Positions 33,906-41,424 of a DNA stretch of 64,000 nucleotides are shown piece by piece. Numbering within the stretch: the stretch's first letter is position 1; every line of letters begins with the position of its first letter. The stretch is from assembly GCA_026314275.1 (NCBI GenBank), contig CP111109.1:930001-994000 (forward strand), read 5' to 3'. The stretch comes from JAGOEY01 sp017997515 (GTDB lineage: Bacteria > Pseudomonadota > Gammaproteobacteria > Burkholderiales > Burkholderiaceae_C). Made by a program: the position numbers and the translations under genes. Under the pieces are notes generated by a model, which ran no database searches, was not told where the DNA came from, and was given only the letters and a program-made list of their open reading frames with translations.

Positions 33906-34900
33906 GCACCATGGGCATGCGCAAGAAAGTCCTAGTCTTCCGCGAATTACCCGCCGACCAGTTGGCGCGCCTGCAGGCCGAACACGACGTGACCGTGGCC
34001 AACCCCAAGCTGCCCGAGCAACGGGCCGCTTTTGACGCCGCACTGCCCACCGCCCAGGGCCTGATCGGCTCCAGCTACCCCATCACCCCGGAACTCCTCG
34101 CCAGGGCACCGCGCCTGGAAGTCATCTCCAGCGTGTCGGTGGGCGTGGACAACTACGCGCTGGCCACACTGCACCAGCGCGGCATCACCCTGTGCCACAC
34201 GCCGGGCGTGCTGACCGAAACCACCGCAGACACCATCTTCGCCCTGACGATGGCCACCAGCCGCCGCATCGTCGAGCTGGCGCAGCTGGTGCGCGAAGGC
34301 CGCTGGACCAAGAACATTGGCGAGGATTTGTTCGGCTACGACGTACACGGCAAAACCATGGGGCTGCTCGGCTTCGGCCGCATCGGCCAGGCCGTGGCCC
34401 GCCGCGCCGCGTTAGGCTTTGGCATGCCCGTGCTGTACCACAGCCGCAACCCCGTCAACCTGCGCGCCAGTGAACCCGCCCTCACCGGCAAAGCCGTACA
34501 CACCCCCCTCGACACGCTGCTGGAGCGCGCCGACATCGTGGTGGCCACACTGCCACTGTCCAACGAGACACGCGGCTTTATGGACGCGCAAAAATTCGCC
34601 CAGATGAAACCCGGCGCCCTCTTCATCAACGGCGGCCGTGGTGCCACGGTGCAGGAAGACGCCTTGCTCAACGCCCTGGACCAAGGCACCCTGCGCGCCG
34701 CCGGGCTGGACGTGTTTGCGACCGAGCCACTGCCCATGGATTCCCCCCTGCGCACCCACCCGCGTGTGACCGCCCTGCCCCACATCGGCTCCGCCACGTT
34801 TGAGACGCGGCATGCGATGGCGGTGTTGGCTACGAGTAATTTGCTGCAGGCACTGGCGGGGGGAACGCCGGGGGCGGTGTTTGATACGGTTGGGGCTTGA
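33902..34900 (+). CDS. D-isomer-specific 2-hydroxyacid dehydrogenase (2-ketogluconate/glyoxylate/hydroxypyruvate reductase type)
   Basis: NAD(P)H-dependent dehydrogenase of about 332 residues. Rossmann motif LLGFGRIGQAVARRA, substrate-site SVSVGVDNYAL, catalytic Arg in INGGRG, Glu in VFATEPLP and His in LPHIGSAT are present. GTG 33902 overlaps the kinase stop; ATG at 33911 or 33917 are alternatives, and MRKKVLVFRELP is the family start. With the kinase and isomerase it suggests use of a keto-sugar acid such as 2-ketogluconate. It is the last gene of the operon. Confidence 0.88.
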   Translation: MSTMGMRKKVLVFRELPADQLARLQAEHDVTVANPKLPEQRAAFDAALPTAQGLIGSSYPITPELLARAPRLEVISSVSVGVDNYALATLHQRGITLCHTPGVLTETTADTIFALTMATSRRIVELAQLVREGRWTKNIGEDLFGYDVHGKTMGLLGFGRIGQAVARRAALGFGMPVLYHSRNPVNLRASEPALTGKAVHTPLDTLLERADIVVATLPLSNETRGFMDAQKFAQMKPGALFINGGRGATVQEDALLNALDQGTLRAAGLDVFATEPLPMDSPLRTHPRVTALPHIGSATFETRHAMAVLATSNLLQALAGGTPGAVFDTVGA

Positions 34901-34904
34901 GTTA

Positions 34905-34966
34905 TGCATCAAAATGGGCTCTAGCGCACACTGGACAGACGCAAGCAGCTATTGATTTGATAGTGA
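34905..34966. repeat. Dispersed repeat family A, copy 4
   Basis: GCATCAAAATGGGCTCTAGC, GCGC-type spacer, GACGCAAGCAGCTATTG and TTTGATAG. The outer ATCAAA/TTTGAT arms are inverted. It lies between the dehydrogenase stop and the integron-type cassettes. Confidence 0.75.
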
Positions 34967-34994
34967 TTGCACAAACAATACAAGGCATCAAGCG

Positions 34995-35048
34995 CGTTAA
35001 CTTTTGACTTAAGCTGCGCCGGATGCGTCCGCTTGAAGGAAGTTAGAA
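34995..35048 (-). other. attC site of the AbiJ-type gene cassette
   Basis: On the minus strand TTCTAAC (35048-35042, RYYYAAC-like) starts the site. The stem CTTcAAGC...GCTTAAG with one extrahelical base follows, and GTTAACG ends it at 34995. The outer TTCTAAC is complementary at 6 of 7 positions to GTTACAA, the joint formed when this cassette circularises (its first bases are TTACAA at 35888). It begins 2 bp after the AbiJ stop codon, as attC sites do. Confidence 0.75.
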
Positions 35049-35049
35049 C

Positions 35050-35871
35050 TTACCGCTTGTTCCTCTGCCATGACTCCAGAATGAAAAGCGTGACAGTGTG
35101 GGCCGCGTGAATCGCAAGCCGCGCATGGCGCGGTTCAAGCTTGTACTGCTTCAATCCAGCACCATGCGCCGAGCTTGCATGCGTTCGCAATGCACCGATT
35201 CCATCAACGATTGCCAGCAGTCCAGTAAGGATGGTCTGAAGATCTTGGTCTTCAACCGCTCCCGGATCAAAGCCTAGGTCTTTGCGTACTACTGTCCAGA
35301 CCGGTTTGAGATCCTGTTTGCTCGGCATTTCTAGGCCGCGCTCACCGATATAGACCTTGCACACACTTTCTAAAATATTGCTGGCCGCCGACACAGCTTC
35401 CCTCGGGCTCTGATCCACGTTTGACAGTGCTCTGGTGAATTCATGATCGAGGGCCGGAACGTCCTTCTCCCGAATGAAATCATCCAGCGTTTTCGAGGGT
35501 GAGGCGAGCATTCCTGTGATGGCGGCACCTCGCACGTACTGGAGCTCATATCGACCGAGCGCTTTCTTGATCTTTTGTTGATCTTCAGTTTCGGTCGGCG
35601 GAGGGAAGTCGTCGAATGGCCCCCCTACCGGGGGCTCTTCTTCCATGTAAGCCTCGATCAGACGCCCAAGCAGCTGCAACGGATGTGTGACCTGGTCGTC
35701 TAAGTTGATTCGACGAAGCCACTCCTGCGCCTTGATCCATTTGCTTCCCTCCGGTGGTTCGCCTGGTGCTCCGGCATACATGAAGAGGTTGTCGAGCGAA
35801 GCATGCGTTTCACGCCTCGACAGAACTTCAGCGCATACGGCGATTACTGGAGCGGGTATGAGCCTACGCAT
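35050..35871 (-). CDS. Abortive infection protein, AbiJ-like C-terminal (Abi_C/HEPN) domain
   Basis: Protein of 273 residues. The C-terminal half (about 150-270) matches the Abi_C domain: ILESVCKVYI, then GIGALRTHASSAHGAG, in which R-x6-H fits a HEPN RNase motif, then a hydrophobic final helix. The N-terminal half (RLIEAYMEEEP region) is not recognised. Such proteins are phage-triggered toxins that stop translation. Base composition is lower in GC than the neighbours, and the gene is bounded by two attC sites, so it was acquired as an integron cassette. The start follows only 18 bp after the cassette edge and has no strong Shine-Dalgarno. Confidence 0.82.
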   Translation of the reverse strand: MRRLIPAPVIAVCAEVLSRRETHASLDNLFMYAGAPGEPPEGSKWIKAQEWLRRINLDDQVTHPLQLLGRLIEAYMEEEPPVGGPFDDFPPPTETEDQQKIKKALGRYELQYVRGAAITGMLASPSKTLDDFIREKDVPALDHEFTRALSNVDQSPREAVSAASNILESVCKVYIGERGLEMPSKQDLKPVWTVVRKDLGFDPGAVEDQDLQTILTGLLAIVDGIGALRTHASSAHGAGLKQYKLEPRHARLAIHAAHTVTLFILESWQRNKR

Positions 35872-35882
35872 GTTCTTGTGAG

Positions 35883-35939
35883 TTGTAACGTTGTAGCTCA
35901 GCGGGCGGAGAAGCCGTCCGCTGGAGCGAAAGGTTGGGC
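35883..35939 (-). other. attC site of the 98-residue-protein cassette
   Basis: On the minus strand GCCCAAC (35939-35933) starts the site. A near-perfect stem GCTCcAGCGGaCGG / CCGcCCGCTGAGC follows, with one extrahelical C and one mismatch, then the crossover G at 35889 and TTACAA of the next cassette. GCCCAAC is exactly complementary to GTTGGGC, the joint this cassette would form on circularising (its first bases are TTGGGC at 36258). This internal agreement is what a real attC requires. Confidence 0.85.
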
Positions 35940-35952
35940 ATCAGCCGGCGAG

Positions 35953-36249
35953 CTACTTCCAAGAGTACGACCACCGGCAAGCGAGAGCGTTAATTGCCAC
36001 GGAATCCAATTCGGGAAAGAGGCGCGCCGCTATTGACTCAAACCTGAGCTGCTCCCGGGCAAGATCCGAATTGCTCCAGTCCGAAGGGGGATGTTCGAGG
36101 GCAAGGAATTTTTGAATCTCGCGCAGCCAATCGTCCGCCCTGTCCGCGAATGCGGATGTCATGCGATCCGCTTCCCCGTACGGAAGATAACCGCCAGATC
36201 CGCCCGCACCCAGGTAGACCCGCAGCGCATTACTCACATCTTTGCTCAT
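35953..36249 (-). CDS. Hypothetical protein carried by an integron-type cassette
   Basis: Protein of 98 residues (ATG 36249, MSKDVSNALRVYL) with no family I recognise; mostly helical by composition, with no membrane segment. It occupies a 370-bp cassette (36258 to 35889) that ends in a good attC. The start is 9 bp from the cassette edge and about 6 nt from the predicted transcript start, so it may be translated as a leaderless mRNA. Cassette proteins next to an Abi gene may be its partner or antitoxin, but they are separate cassettes. Confidence 0.65.
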   Translation of the reverse strand: MSKDVSNALRVYLGAGGSGGYLPYGEADRMTSAFADRADDWLREIQKFLALEHPPSDWSNSDLAREQLRFESIAARLFPELDSVAINALACRWSYSWK

Positions 36250-36261
36250 GATGCCCAATGA

Positions 36262-36289
36262 AATATAGACCGCAAAACACTGCAGTCAA
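36262..36289 (-). promoter_or_regulatory. Candidate cassette promoter
   Basis: TTGACT (36289-36284), 16 bp, TATATT (36267-36262), reading into the two cassettes. It resembles the Pc promoter that drives cassette arrays, but no attI or integrase gene is seen next to it. Confidence 0.55.
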
Positions 36290-36633
36290 ACTTGACAAAG
36301 TGATCCATAAAAAGTGGCATTCCCTCCGTCCCTATCTCTATAGTTTGCTGCAATAAAAATAGCATAAGACCCGGCATGCAGGTTCTGTGCTTGAGATCGT
36401 TATTGAGCCCGGTTCGCGAAGGCTTTTGTTGGCGTCACTATAGCCTTCGCACCAAGCAGCCATTCCGCCGCAAAATGACTTTTGCACCCTGCAGCGCGCT
36501 TGCCCAATCTGCCTTGCTGTGGCGCTGCAAAGCTCCGGTTTCCCCGCCGTGGCGACTGCATGGGCAGACCAGCATTTTTATGGATAAAAACAGCCTCCAG
36601 CGCACACAGGACAGTCGCAAGCAGCTATCAATT
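36290..36633. other. Non-coding gap between cassette promoter and the membrane cytochrome gene
   Basis: No gene on either strand. The right end (36582-36643) holds a copy of dispersed repeat A. I see no integrase remnant, tRNA or insertion sequence here; the long open frame on the plus strand that crosses it is antisense to the next gene and lacks protein character. Confidence 0.6.
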
Positions 36634-36643
36634 TTAATAATTC
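36582..36643. repeat. Dispersed repeat family A, copy 5
   Basis: AACAGCCTCCAGCGCACACA, then GTCGCAAGCAGCTATCAATT, following the same order of elements as the other copies. Its end touches the 3' end of the DUF4405-like gene. Confidence 0.7.
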
Positions 36644-37314
36644 TTTCGCTTGTAGCGAAGCTGCCATTGCACCGCGTAATAGGTCACAAACATACAGAGC
36701 CCCGCAAACGCGGCGCAATGGGCAAAGAAGCCCGCCACGGATTCCTCGAAGTTCCACCAGTCCAGCGACATCTGGAACAGCAGCCGGGAGCGCAGGTTCA
36801 AAGCCCCCGCGCTGTAGACACCTTGCACGGCGATGCCGACGGCGACCAGGCGCAGCACCGCTGTGCGCACCCCATTCGGCTGCTTGAGGCCCAGCAGCTT
36901 GCTGGTGACGGCCATCAGCAGGGGCCAGCGCAGCCCCAGATGAATGGCCAAGATAACCAGCAACCAATAGGCGATGCCGGCATGGATTTGCCGTGCCGTG
37001 AAATCGTCTGCCAGTCGCAGCGCGGCAAACAGCGTTTCAGAAATCACCAGGCTTGTGCCCAGCAGGGCCAGCATTCCCGCCAGCAGCACCATGGTCAGGG
37101 CGATGTTGAACCTGCCCCGCCGCTGGCGCGGCCCTTTGGCGAGTGCGGCAAACCATCGGCGATGGAAGATGTTGTGGACGACGATCAGCACGAACATGCT
37201 GGTACCTGCCAGTTCATGCGCCGTGTTGCCCTGCCAGTAGTACGCAAAAGCAAACAGCAGCAGCCCGGCGGCGGCCAGGTCCAGCACCAGTCGGAGCAGG
37301 AAAACGGGGTTCAC
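36634..37314 (-). CDS. Membrane-bound DUF4405 / cytochrome b561-like protein
   Basis: Integral membrane protein of 226 residues with about five or six helices. Helix-borne histidines (AHELAG, VVHNIFHRRW, RQIHAGIAYW, ILAIHLGLRW) are spaced as in b-type haem-binding four-helix proteins, so it probably passes electrons across or along the membrane. It follows the cytochrome P460 gene by 19 bp on the same strand, which suggests a shared redox role. Substrate and partner are unknown. Confidence 0.75.
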   Translation of the reverse strand: MNPVFLLRLVLDLAAAGLLLFAFAYYWQGNTAHELAGTSMFVLIVVHNIFHRRWFAALAKGPRQRRGRFNIALTMVLLAGMLALLGTSLVISETLFAALRLADDFTARQIHAGIAYWLLVILAIHLGLRWPLLMAVTSKLLGLKQPNGVRTAVLRLVAVGIAVQGVYSAGALNLRSRLLFQMSLDWWNFEESVAGFFAHCAAFAGLCMFVTYYAVQWQLRYKRKNY

Positions 37315-37333
37315 GCCACGGCTCCTGGGCTAT

Positions 37334-37828
37334 TCACTCGACTGGCTTGCCACGGTAATCGGACAAGCGTTTGGCGGTGTACAGGTACTGGTTGTCTTTT
37401 TGCGACGAGTGGCAGGCCATGCAGCGTGTGGTGTTTTCCTGCAGGTTGATCGTCCGATCCGGCTTGAACCACTGGTACTGCCAATCGCCGGTACGGCGGC
37501 GCTCGTCATAGTCGTTGCCCCAGCCCGCGCCCTTTTCCATGACGAAGTAGCGGAAGATTTTTTCGTCACGGTAGTCGGCCAGTACAAAGTGCGTGCCGTT
37601 TGGCACGGGTTGCCCCTTCTGGATCGCTTCGAGGGCCTCGCGCGTGGTAGAGATGTGTTCGGTCACATTGCCGCGGCGCACCGTGGTGTAGTGGATCAGC
37701 TCCTCCAGCTTGGGGAAGGTGACACGGTTGGCTTCGGCCCGCGCATGCAGGGCGAAGGCAAAGACTGCGCTGGTGACCAGCAGGGCCAGCACACCGGTGC
37801 GTACGGTTTTTTTACGGGTGGGGTTCAT
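37334..37828 (-). CDS. Cytochrome P460-family c-type haem protein
   Basis: Periplasmic protein of 164 residues. It has a signal peptide (about 1-32, ending HARAE) and a P460 domain with IHYTTVRRGNV, HFVLADYRDEKIFRYFVMEK and the haem-attachment motif CMACH near residue 137. Members of the family include hydroxylamine- or NO-oxidising P460 and related haem proteins without that activity. It overlaps the upstream hydrolase gene by 4 bp. Start ATG 37828 gives the signal peptide. Confidence 0.85.
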   Translation of the reverse strand: MNPTRKKTVRTGVLALLVTSAVFAFALHARAEANRVTFPKLEELIHYTTVRRGNVTEHISTTREALEAIQKGQPVPNGTHFVLADYRDEKIFRYFVMEKGAGWGNDYDERRRTGDWQYQWFKPDRTINLQENTTRCMACHSSQKDNQYLYTAKRLSDYRGKPVE

Positions 37829-38871
37829 GGTGATTTCCTGATGTGTTGCTGCCAGAACTGAACTGCGTCGCCAATCCACCCCTGCGCAGAGGTGCCTTGG
37901 CCGGTGCCGAATCCATGGCCGACGTTCGGATAGGTGTGGTACGCCACCGGTGTGCCGATGCGCCGCAGCGCCGCCACCCGCGCTTCCATCGCAGCGGGTG
38001 GTGCAATGCCGTCGTGGTCGCCTACCACCACAAACGTGGGTGGCTCGGATGCGGTGACCTCCGAGTGGCCGGTGTAGGCCATGACCACCACAGCGGGTTT
38101 GGGCAGCGGCTGCGCCCCAAAAGCAGCCGTGCCATGGGAGCCGATGGCCGCAGCCATACGCGCACCGGCCGAGCTGCCCCACAGCGAATAACCTTCTGTG
38201 CTGACCTGCAGAGCGCTGGCGTTCTGAAAGATGTACGCAAGCGCTGCGGCCAGATCCTCGGTGGCCACACGGCCACCAGCCCCTGCGCGGTACTTCAAGA
38301 CGAAGGCATTCAGCCCCTGCTTGCTGATCTCCTGTGCATACGGAAACCCTTCGTGCACCGAGCCCACATACGCAAACCCACCGCCGGGCGCAATGACGGC
38401 AAAGGGCGCACCAGGCTTGCCCCGAAAGAAGAACAGGCCGGTGTGCTGCAAAGCCGGGTTGGCTTTTTTCTCTGCCTCGGTATGGAAGTCGTAGAAAACG
38501 GTGCGGCCCGCGTTGGCTTCGCCCACCATCCGGTTGAGTGCGGCGACAACCACGCCCAGGTCCACATGGCTGTGGTACGGCAGGAGTTGACCGATCTCGC
38601 CCAGTGGCATGGACTGGTCATAGACTCGCCCATCCCACGGCAGTATCCGCTGGCTGAAGCCACGGAAGGCGGTGTGGTTCAACACATCACCCAGGCGATC
38701 CTGCGGGCGCAGAGGGGCATGCCGGGGCGTGACACCCCCTTCCTGCGTGGCATGCACTGCGGGCTTGGGTGTTGACACAGCACTCGCCTCGCTGAAGGGC
38801 ATGGCCAGCAGCATGGGCAGCATGCCGCCCACCAGCTTGCGGGCGCGGCAGAGCCAATGGAATGCGCTCAT
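37825..38871 (-). CDS. Alpha/beta hydrolase (esterase-like), exported
   Basis: Protein of 348 residues with an N-terminal signal (about 1-30). The oxyanion-hole region APGGGFAYVGS, the nucleophile elbow WGSSAGARM and a late DHD...GHGFGTG (Asp and His) form a catalytic triad like that of BD-FAE/acetyl-esterase hydrolases. It begins the three-gene run hydrolase, P460, membrane cytochrome. The substrate is unknown. Confidence 0.82.
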   Translation of the reverse strand: MSAFHWLCRARKLVGGMLPMLLAMPFSEASAVSTPKPAVHATQEGGVTPRHAPLRPQDRLGDVLNHTAFRGFSQRILPWDGRVYDQSMPLGEIGQLLPYHSHVDLGVVVAALNRMVGEANAGRTVFYDFHTEAEKKANPALQHTGLFFFRGKPGAPFAVIAPGGGFAYVGSVHEGFPYAQEISKQGLNAFVLKYRAGAGGRVATEDLAAALAYIFQNASALQVSTEGYSLWGSSAGARMAAAIGSHGTAAFGAQPLPKPAVVVMAYTGHSEVTASEPPTFVVVGDHDGIAPPAAMEARVAALRRIGTPVAYHTYPNVGHGFGTGQGTSAQGWIGDAVQFWQQHIRKSP

Positions 38872-38918
38872 GGCTTCATCGCCTCACTGCCGGTATGGAA
38901 GTGCACGCCACGCACGGC

Positions 38919-40091
38919 TCACCGCAGCGGTGCCTCGACACCGCTGTACACAAGCACCGCTGGGGGCAAGCGTTCCCCCTGCACCGTGATGGCAGCCAGG
39001 CCCGCATTCAGGGCCTGCAGTTCGTCGGCGGAGAAGGTGACTTCTGCGGCACCGATGTTGTCGACCATGTGCGCCATCTGGGTGGTGCCGGGGATGGGGA
39101 CGATCCAGGGCTTTTGTGCCAGCAGCCACGCCATGGCGATACGGGCGGGGGTGGTGTTCTTGCGCTCGGCCCAGGTCTTCACGAGGCGCACGAGCGCCAG
39201 GTTGTTCGCCCGGGTTTCGGGCGAGAACCGGGGCTCTATCCTGCGGATGTCGCCTTCGGCAAAGCGCGTGTTCTGGTCGATGGCCCCGGTGAGGAAACCC
39301 ACCCCCAGCGGGCTCCAGGGCACAAAGCCAATACCCAGCTCCTGGCACAGGGGCAAAACTTCTTTCTCGGGGCCACGCCAGAGCATCGAGTATTCGCTCT
39401 GCACCGCAGTGATGGGCAACTCGGCATGGGCCCGGCGCAGGGTTTGTAAACCCATTTCGGACAGGCCCCAATGCAGCACCTTGCCTTGCGCTTTCAGGTC
39501 TTTGATGGCACCGGCCACATCCTCGATCGGCACCTGGGGATCAACCCGGTGCTGGTAGAGCAGATCAATGCGGTCGGTGCGCAGGCGCTTGAGCATGCCT
39601 TCCACGGCCAGCTTGATATGGGCCGGGCGGCTGATGAGGCCCGGGCCACGCGCGCCGGTTTGCAGGTCGATGTTCCAGCCGAACTTGCTGGTGATCACCA
39701 CCTTGTTGCGGAATGGTGTGATGGCCTCGCCCAGAATCCGCTCGCACTCATGCGGGCCGTAGGCTTCGGCAGTGTCAAAAAACGTGACGCCCCGTTCATA
39801 AGCCGCGCGGATGATGTTGACCATCTCGGGCCGTGAGGGGATGGTGGTCTGGTAGGTGCGGGCCATGTTCTGCACACCCAGGCCCACACTGGACACCTCC
39901 AGCGTTCCCAGTTTGCGGCGGGCACTGATATGGCCCGGCGCGGCTTGTGCGAAATGCGCCGCCCCTGCGGGGGTCTGTGCAGTGGCACATCCCAGCAGCC
40001 CCGCACTGGCAGCGGCTGCACCCGATGCGGCCACCATGGATGTGCTGAAGAATTTGCGCCGTTCTGAATTCACTTTTGCGTGGGTCATCAC
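38919..40091 (-). CDS. Aldo/keto reductase with a Tat signal
   Basis: Protein of 390 residues. The N-terminus has a twin-arginine-like ERRKFF followed by an Ala-rich hydrophobic stretch ending GLLGCATAQ, so it is probably exported folded, perhaps as a lipoprotein through Cys34. The barrel has catalytic Asp/Tyr in FFDTAEAYGPHECE, Lys in KVVITSKFGW and His in YQHRVDP. NADP-binding text lies near IPGTTQMAHMVDN. It heads away from a CMD protein, a cupin and a second AKR, all on the minus strand. A secreted AKR is uncommon. Confidence 0.87.
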   Translation of the reverse strand: MMTHAKVNSERRKFFSTSMVAASGAAAASAGLLGCATAQTPAGAAHFAQAAPGHISARRKLGTLEVSSVGLGVQNMARTYQTTIPSRPEMVNIIRAAYERGVTFFDTAEAYGPHECERILGEAITPFRNKVVITSKFGWNIDLQTGARGPGLISRPAHIKLAVEGMLKRLRTDRIDLLYQHRVDPQVPIEDVAGAIKDLKAQGKVLHWGLSEMGLQTLRRAHAELPITAVQSEYSMLWRGPEKEVLPLCQELGIGFVPWSPLGVGFLTGAIDQNTRFAEGDIRRIEPRFSPETRANNLALVRLVKTWAERKNTTPARIAMAWLLAQKPWIVPIPGTTQMAHMVDNIGAAEVTFSADELQALNAGLAAITVQGERLPPAVLVYSGVEAPLR

Positions 40092-40151
40092 TAACTCCTT
40101 TGGTATGAAAAATGGCGGTACCGTTCGTTTCGCCGGTCACCTGCCAACGCT

Positions 40152-40931
40152 TTATTTCCGGGCTGCAAGCGCCTGTTTCAGTGCTTCGCTGGCACGTTGT
40201 GCTGCCTGCGCATCGCCGCGCTCGGCCAGCACCTGCGTCAACTGGTGCAGCTGCGCCGCCGTCAAACCCACACGCATGCTGGCGGCCATGTGCGAGCGCA
40301 GTTGGGCCTCCACGCCCGGCGTGGCGGCCAGCGCACCGACGGTGGCCAATTCGCGGCTTTGCCAGTCGAGGTTGTCGCGCTCGAAGATGTCGCCAAACAG
40401 ATGGGCTTGCAGGTACTGGTTGATGACGGGTGCAAAGTCGAACACCGGGCCTTGAACGGGGGTGCCCGAAATTTGGGTCTGGTTGGCCCGCCCCGCCGCG
40501 ACCAGTGCATCACCCGTTGGAATGGGGCGGCTGGGCTCGCGCCCCGGCGCATCCTGGATGCCGCGCTGTTTGCGCGCGTCCACCACCTTCAACAACTCAC
40601 CCAAAGCGTTGAGGCTCTTGGGGAAGCCCACATACGCGTAGAGCTGTACCAGTACTTCCCTGGCTTCGCTGATGGTCAGGCCCGCGTCCAGGCCCTTATT
40701 CAAGGCGGCGTTGAGCCGGGGCATGTCGCTCGCCGCCATGAAGGACGCCATCAGCGGGATGGCCTGCTGCTTGGCGGAAAGCGCCTCGGAGCGGGTTTGT
40801 GCGGCGTCGGCGGATGGTTGCGGGGTGTTCGGGGCGGCGTGCGCGGGTGCGTTCACCAGGCCCAAGCCCAGCAACATGGCAACGGCTGTGGCCCGGACAC
40901 TGCGCGGCTTAGCGGGCTTTGTATTGTTCAT
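40152..40931 (-). CDS. Carboxymuconolactone decarboxylase (CMD) family protein, exported
   Basis: Protein of 259 residues with a signal peptide (about 1-33, ending APAHAA) and two CMD domains (near 60-125, GLTISEAREVLVQLYAYVGFP, split here as GLTISEAREVL and VQLYAYVGFP; and near 175-255, RELATVGALAATPGVE). No CxxC redox pair is seen, so peroxidase activity of the AhpD kind is unlikely. It overlaps the cupin gene upstream by 23 bp. Confidence 0.85.
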   Translation of the reverse strand: MNNTKPAKPRSVRATAVAMLLGLGLVNAPAHAAPNTPQPSADAAQTRSEALSAKQQAIPLMASFMAASDMPRLNAALNKGLDAGLTISEAREVLVQLYAYVGFPKSLNALGELLKVVDARKQRGIQDAPGREPSRPIPTGDALVAAGRANQTQISGTPVQGPVFDFAPVINQYLQAHLFGDIFERDNLDWQSRELATVGALAATPGVEAQLRSHMAASMRVGLTAAQLHQLTQVLAERGDAQAAQRASEALKQALAARK

Positions 40932-41409
40932 CGGTCACTTTCTCCATCCAGGTCACAGATTTGCCATCCACCGAGCGCCCTACCGCCAGGTGGGTCATGG
41001 CTGCGTTCGGTGCAGCGCCGTGCCAGTGTTTGACATCGGGCGGGCACCACACCACATCACCTTCGCGCAGCACTTGCACGGGCTTGCCCCATTCCTGCGT
41101 CAGCCCGATGCCGGATGTCACTACCAGCCGCTGCCCGGCGGGGTGCGTGTGCCATGCCGAGCGCGCACCGGGCTCAAACGTCACATACGCACCCGACGCA
41201 TGGTTGCTCTCGTTGGGGGCAAACAAGGGGGTGACCCACACCCGCCCGGTGAAGTAATCGGTCGACCCGAAGGTGGCCGCTTGTTCGCCAGCGCGTGTGA
41301 TGTGCTGGCCGGGTGCTGCTGATGCAGCCGGTCGGACAGTTTGGTCGGCTGCGCTGGAAAAGGAAGCGACGGCGCACAGGGTCAAGCCAAAGAAAAATGA
41401 TTTATGCAT
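40909..41409 (-). CDS. Exported cupin-domain protein
   Basis: Protein of 166 residues with a signal peptide (1-21, FSSAAD). The cupin metal motif is present as WHTHPAGQRLVV and, later, CPPDVKHWHGA. Such proteins often accompany CMD and AKR genes in Burkholderiales. It is translationally coupled to the CMD gene by overlap. Confidence 0.85.
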   Translation of the reverse strand: MHKSFFFGLTLCAVASFSSAADQTVRPAASAAPGQHITRAGEQAATFGSTDYFTGRVWVTPLFAPNESNHASGAYVTFEPGARSAWHTHPAGQRLVVTSGIGLTQEWGKPVQVLREGDVVWCPPDVKHWHGAAPNAAMTHLAVGRSVDGKSVTWMEKVTDEQYKAR

Positions 41410-41424
41410 GGTGCGATTGCCTCT

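Noticed and set aside
36376..37449. Long plus-strand ORF (357 codons)
   Set aside because: It is antisense to the DUF4405-like and P460 genes and has no protein-family character.
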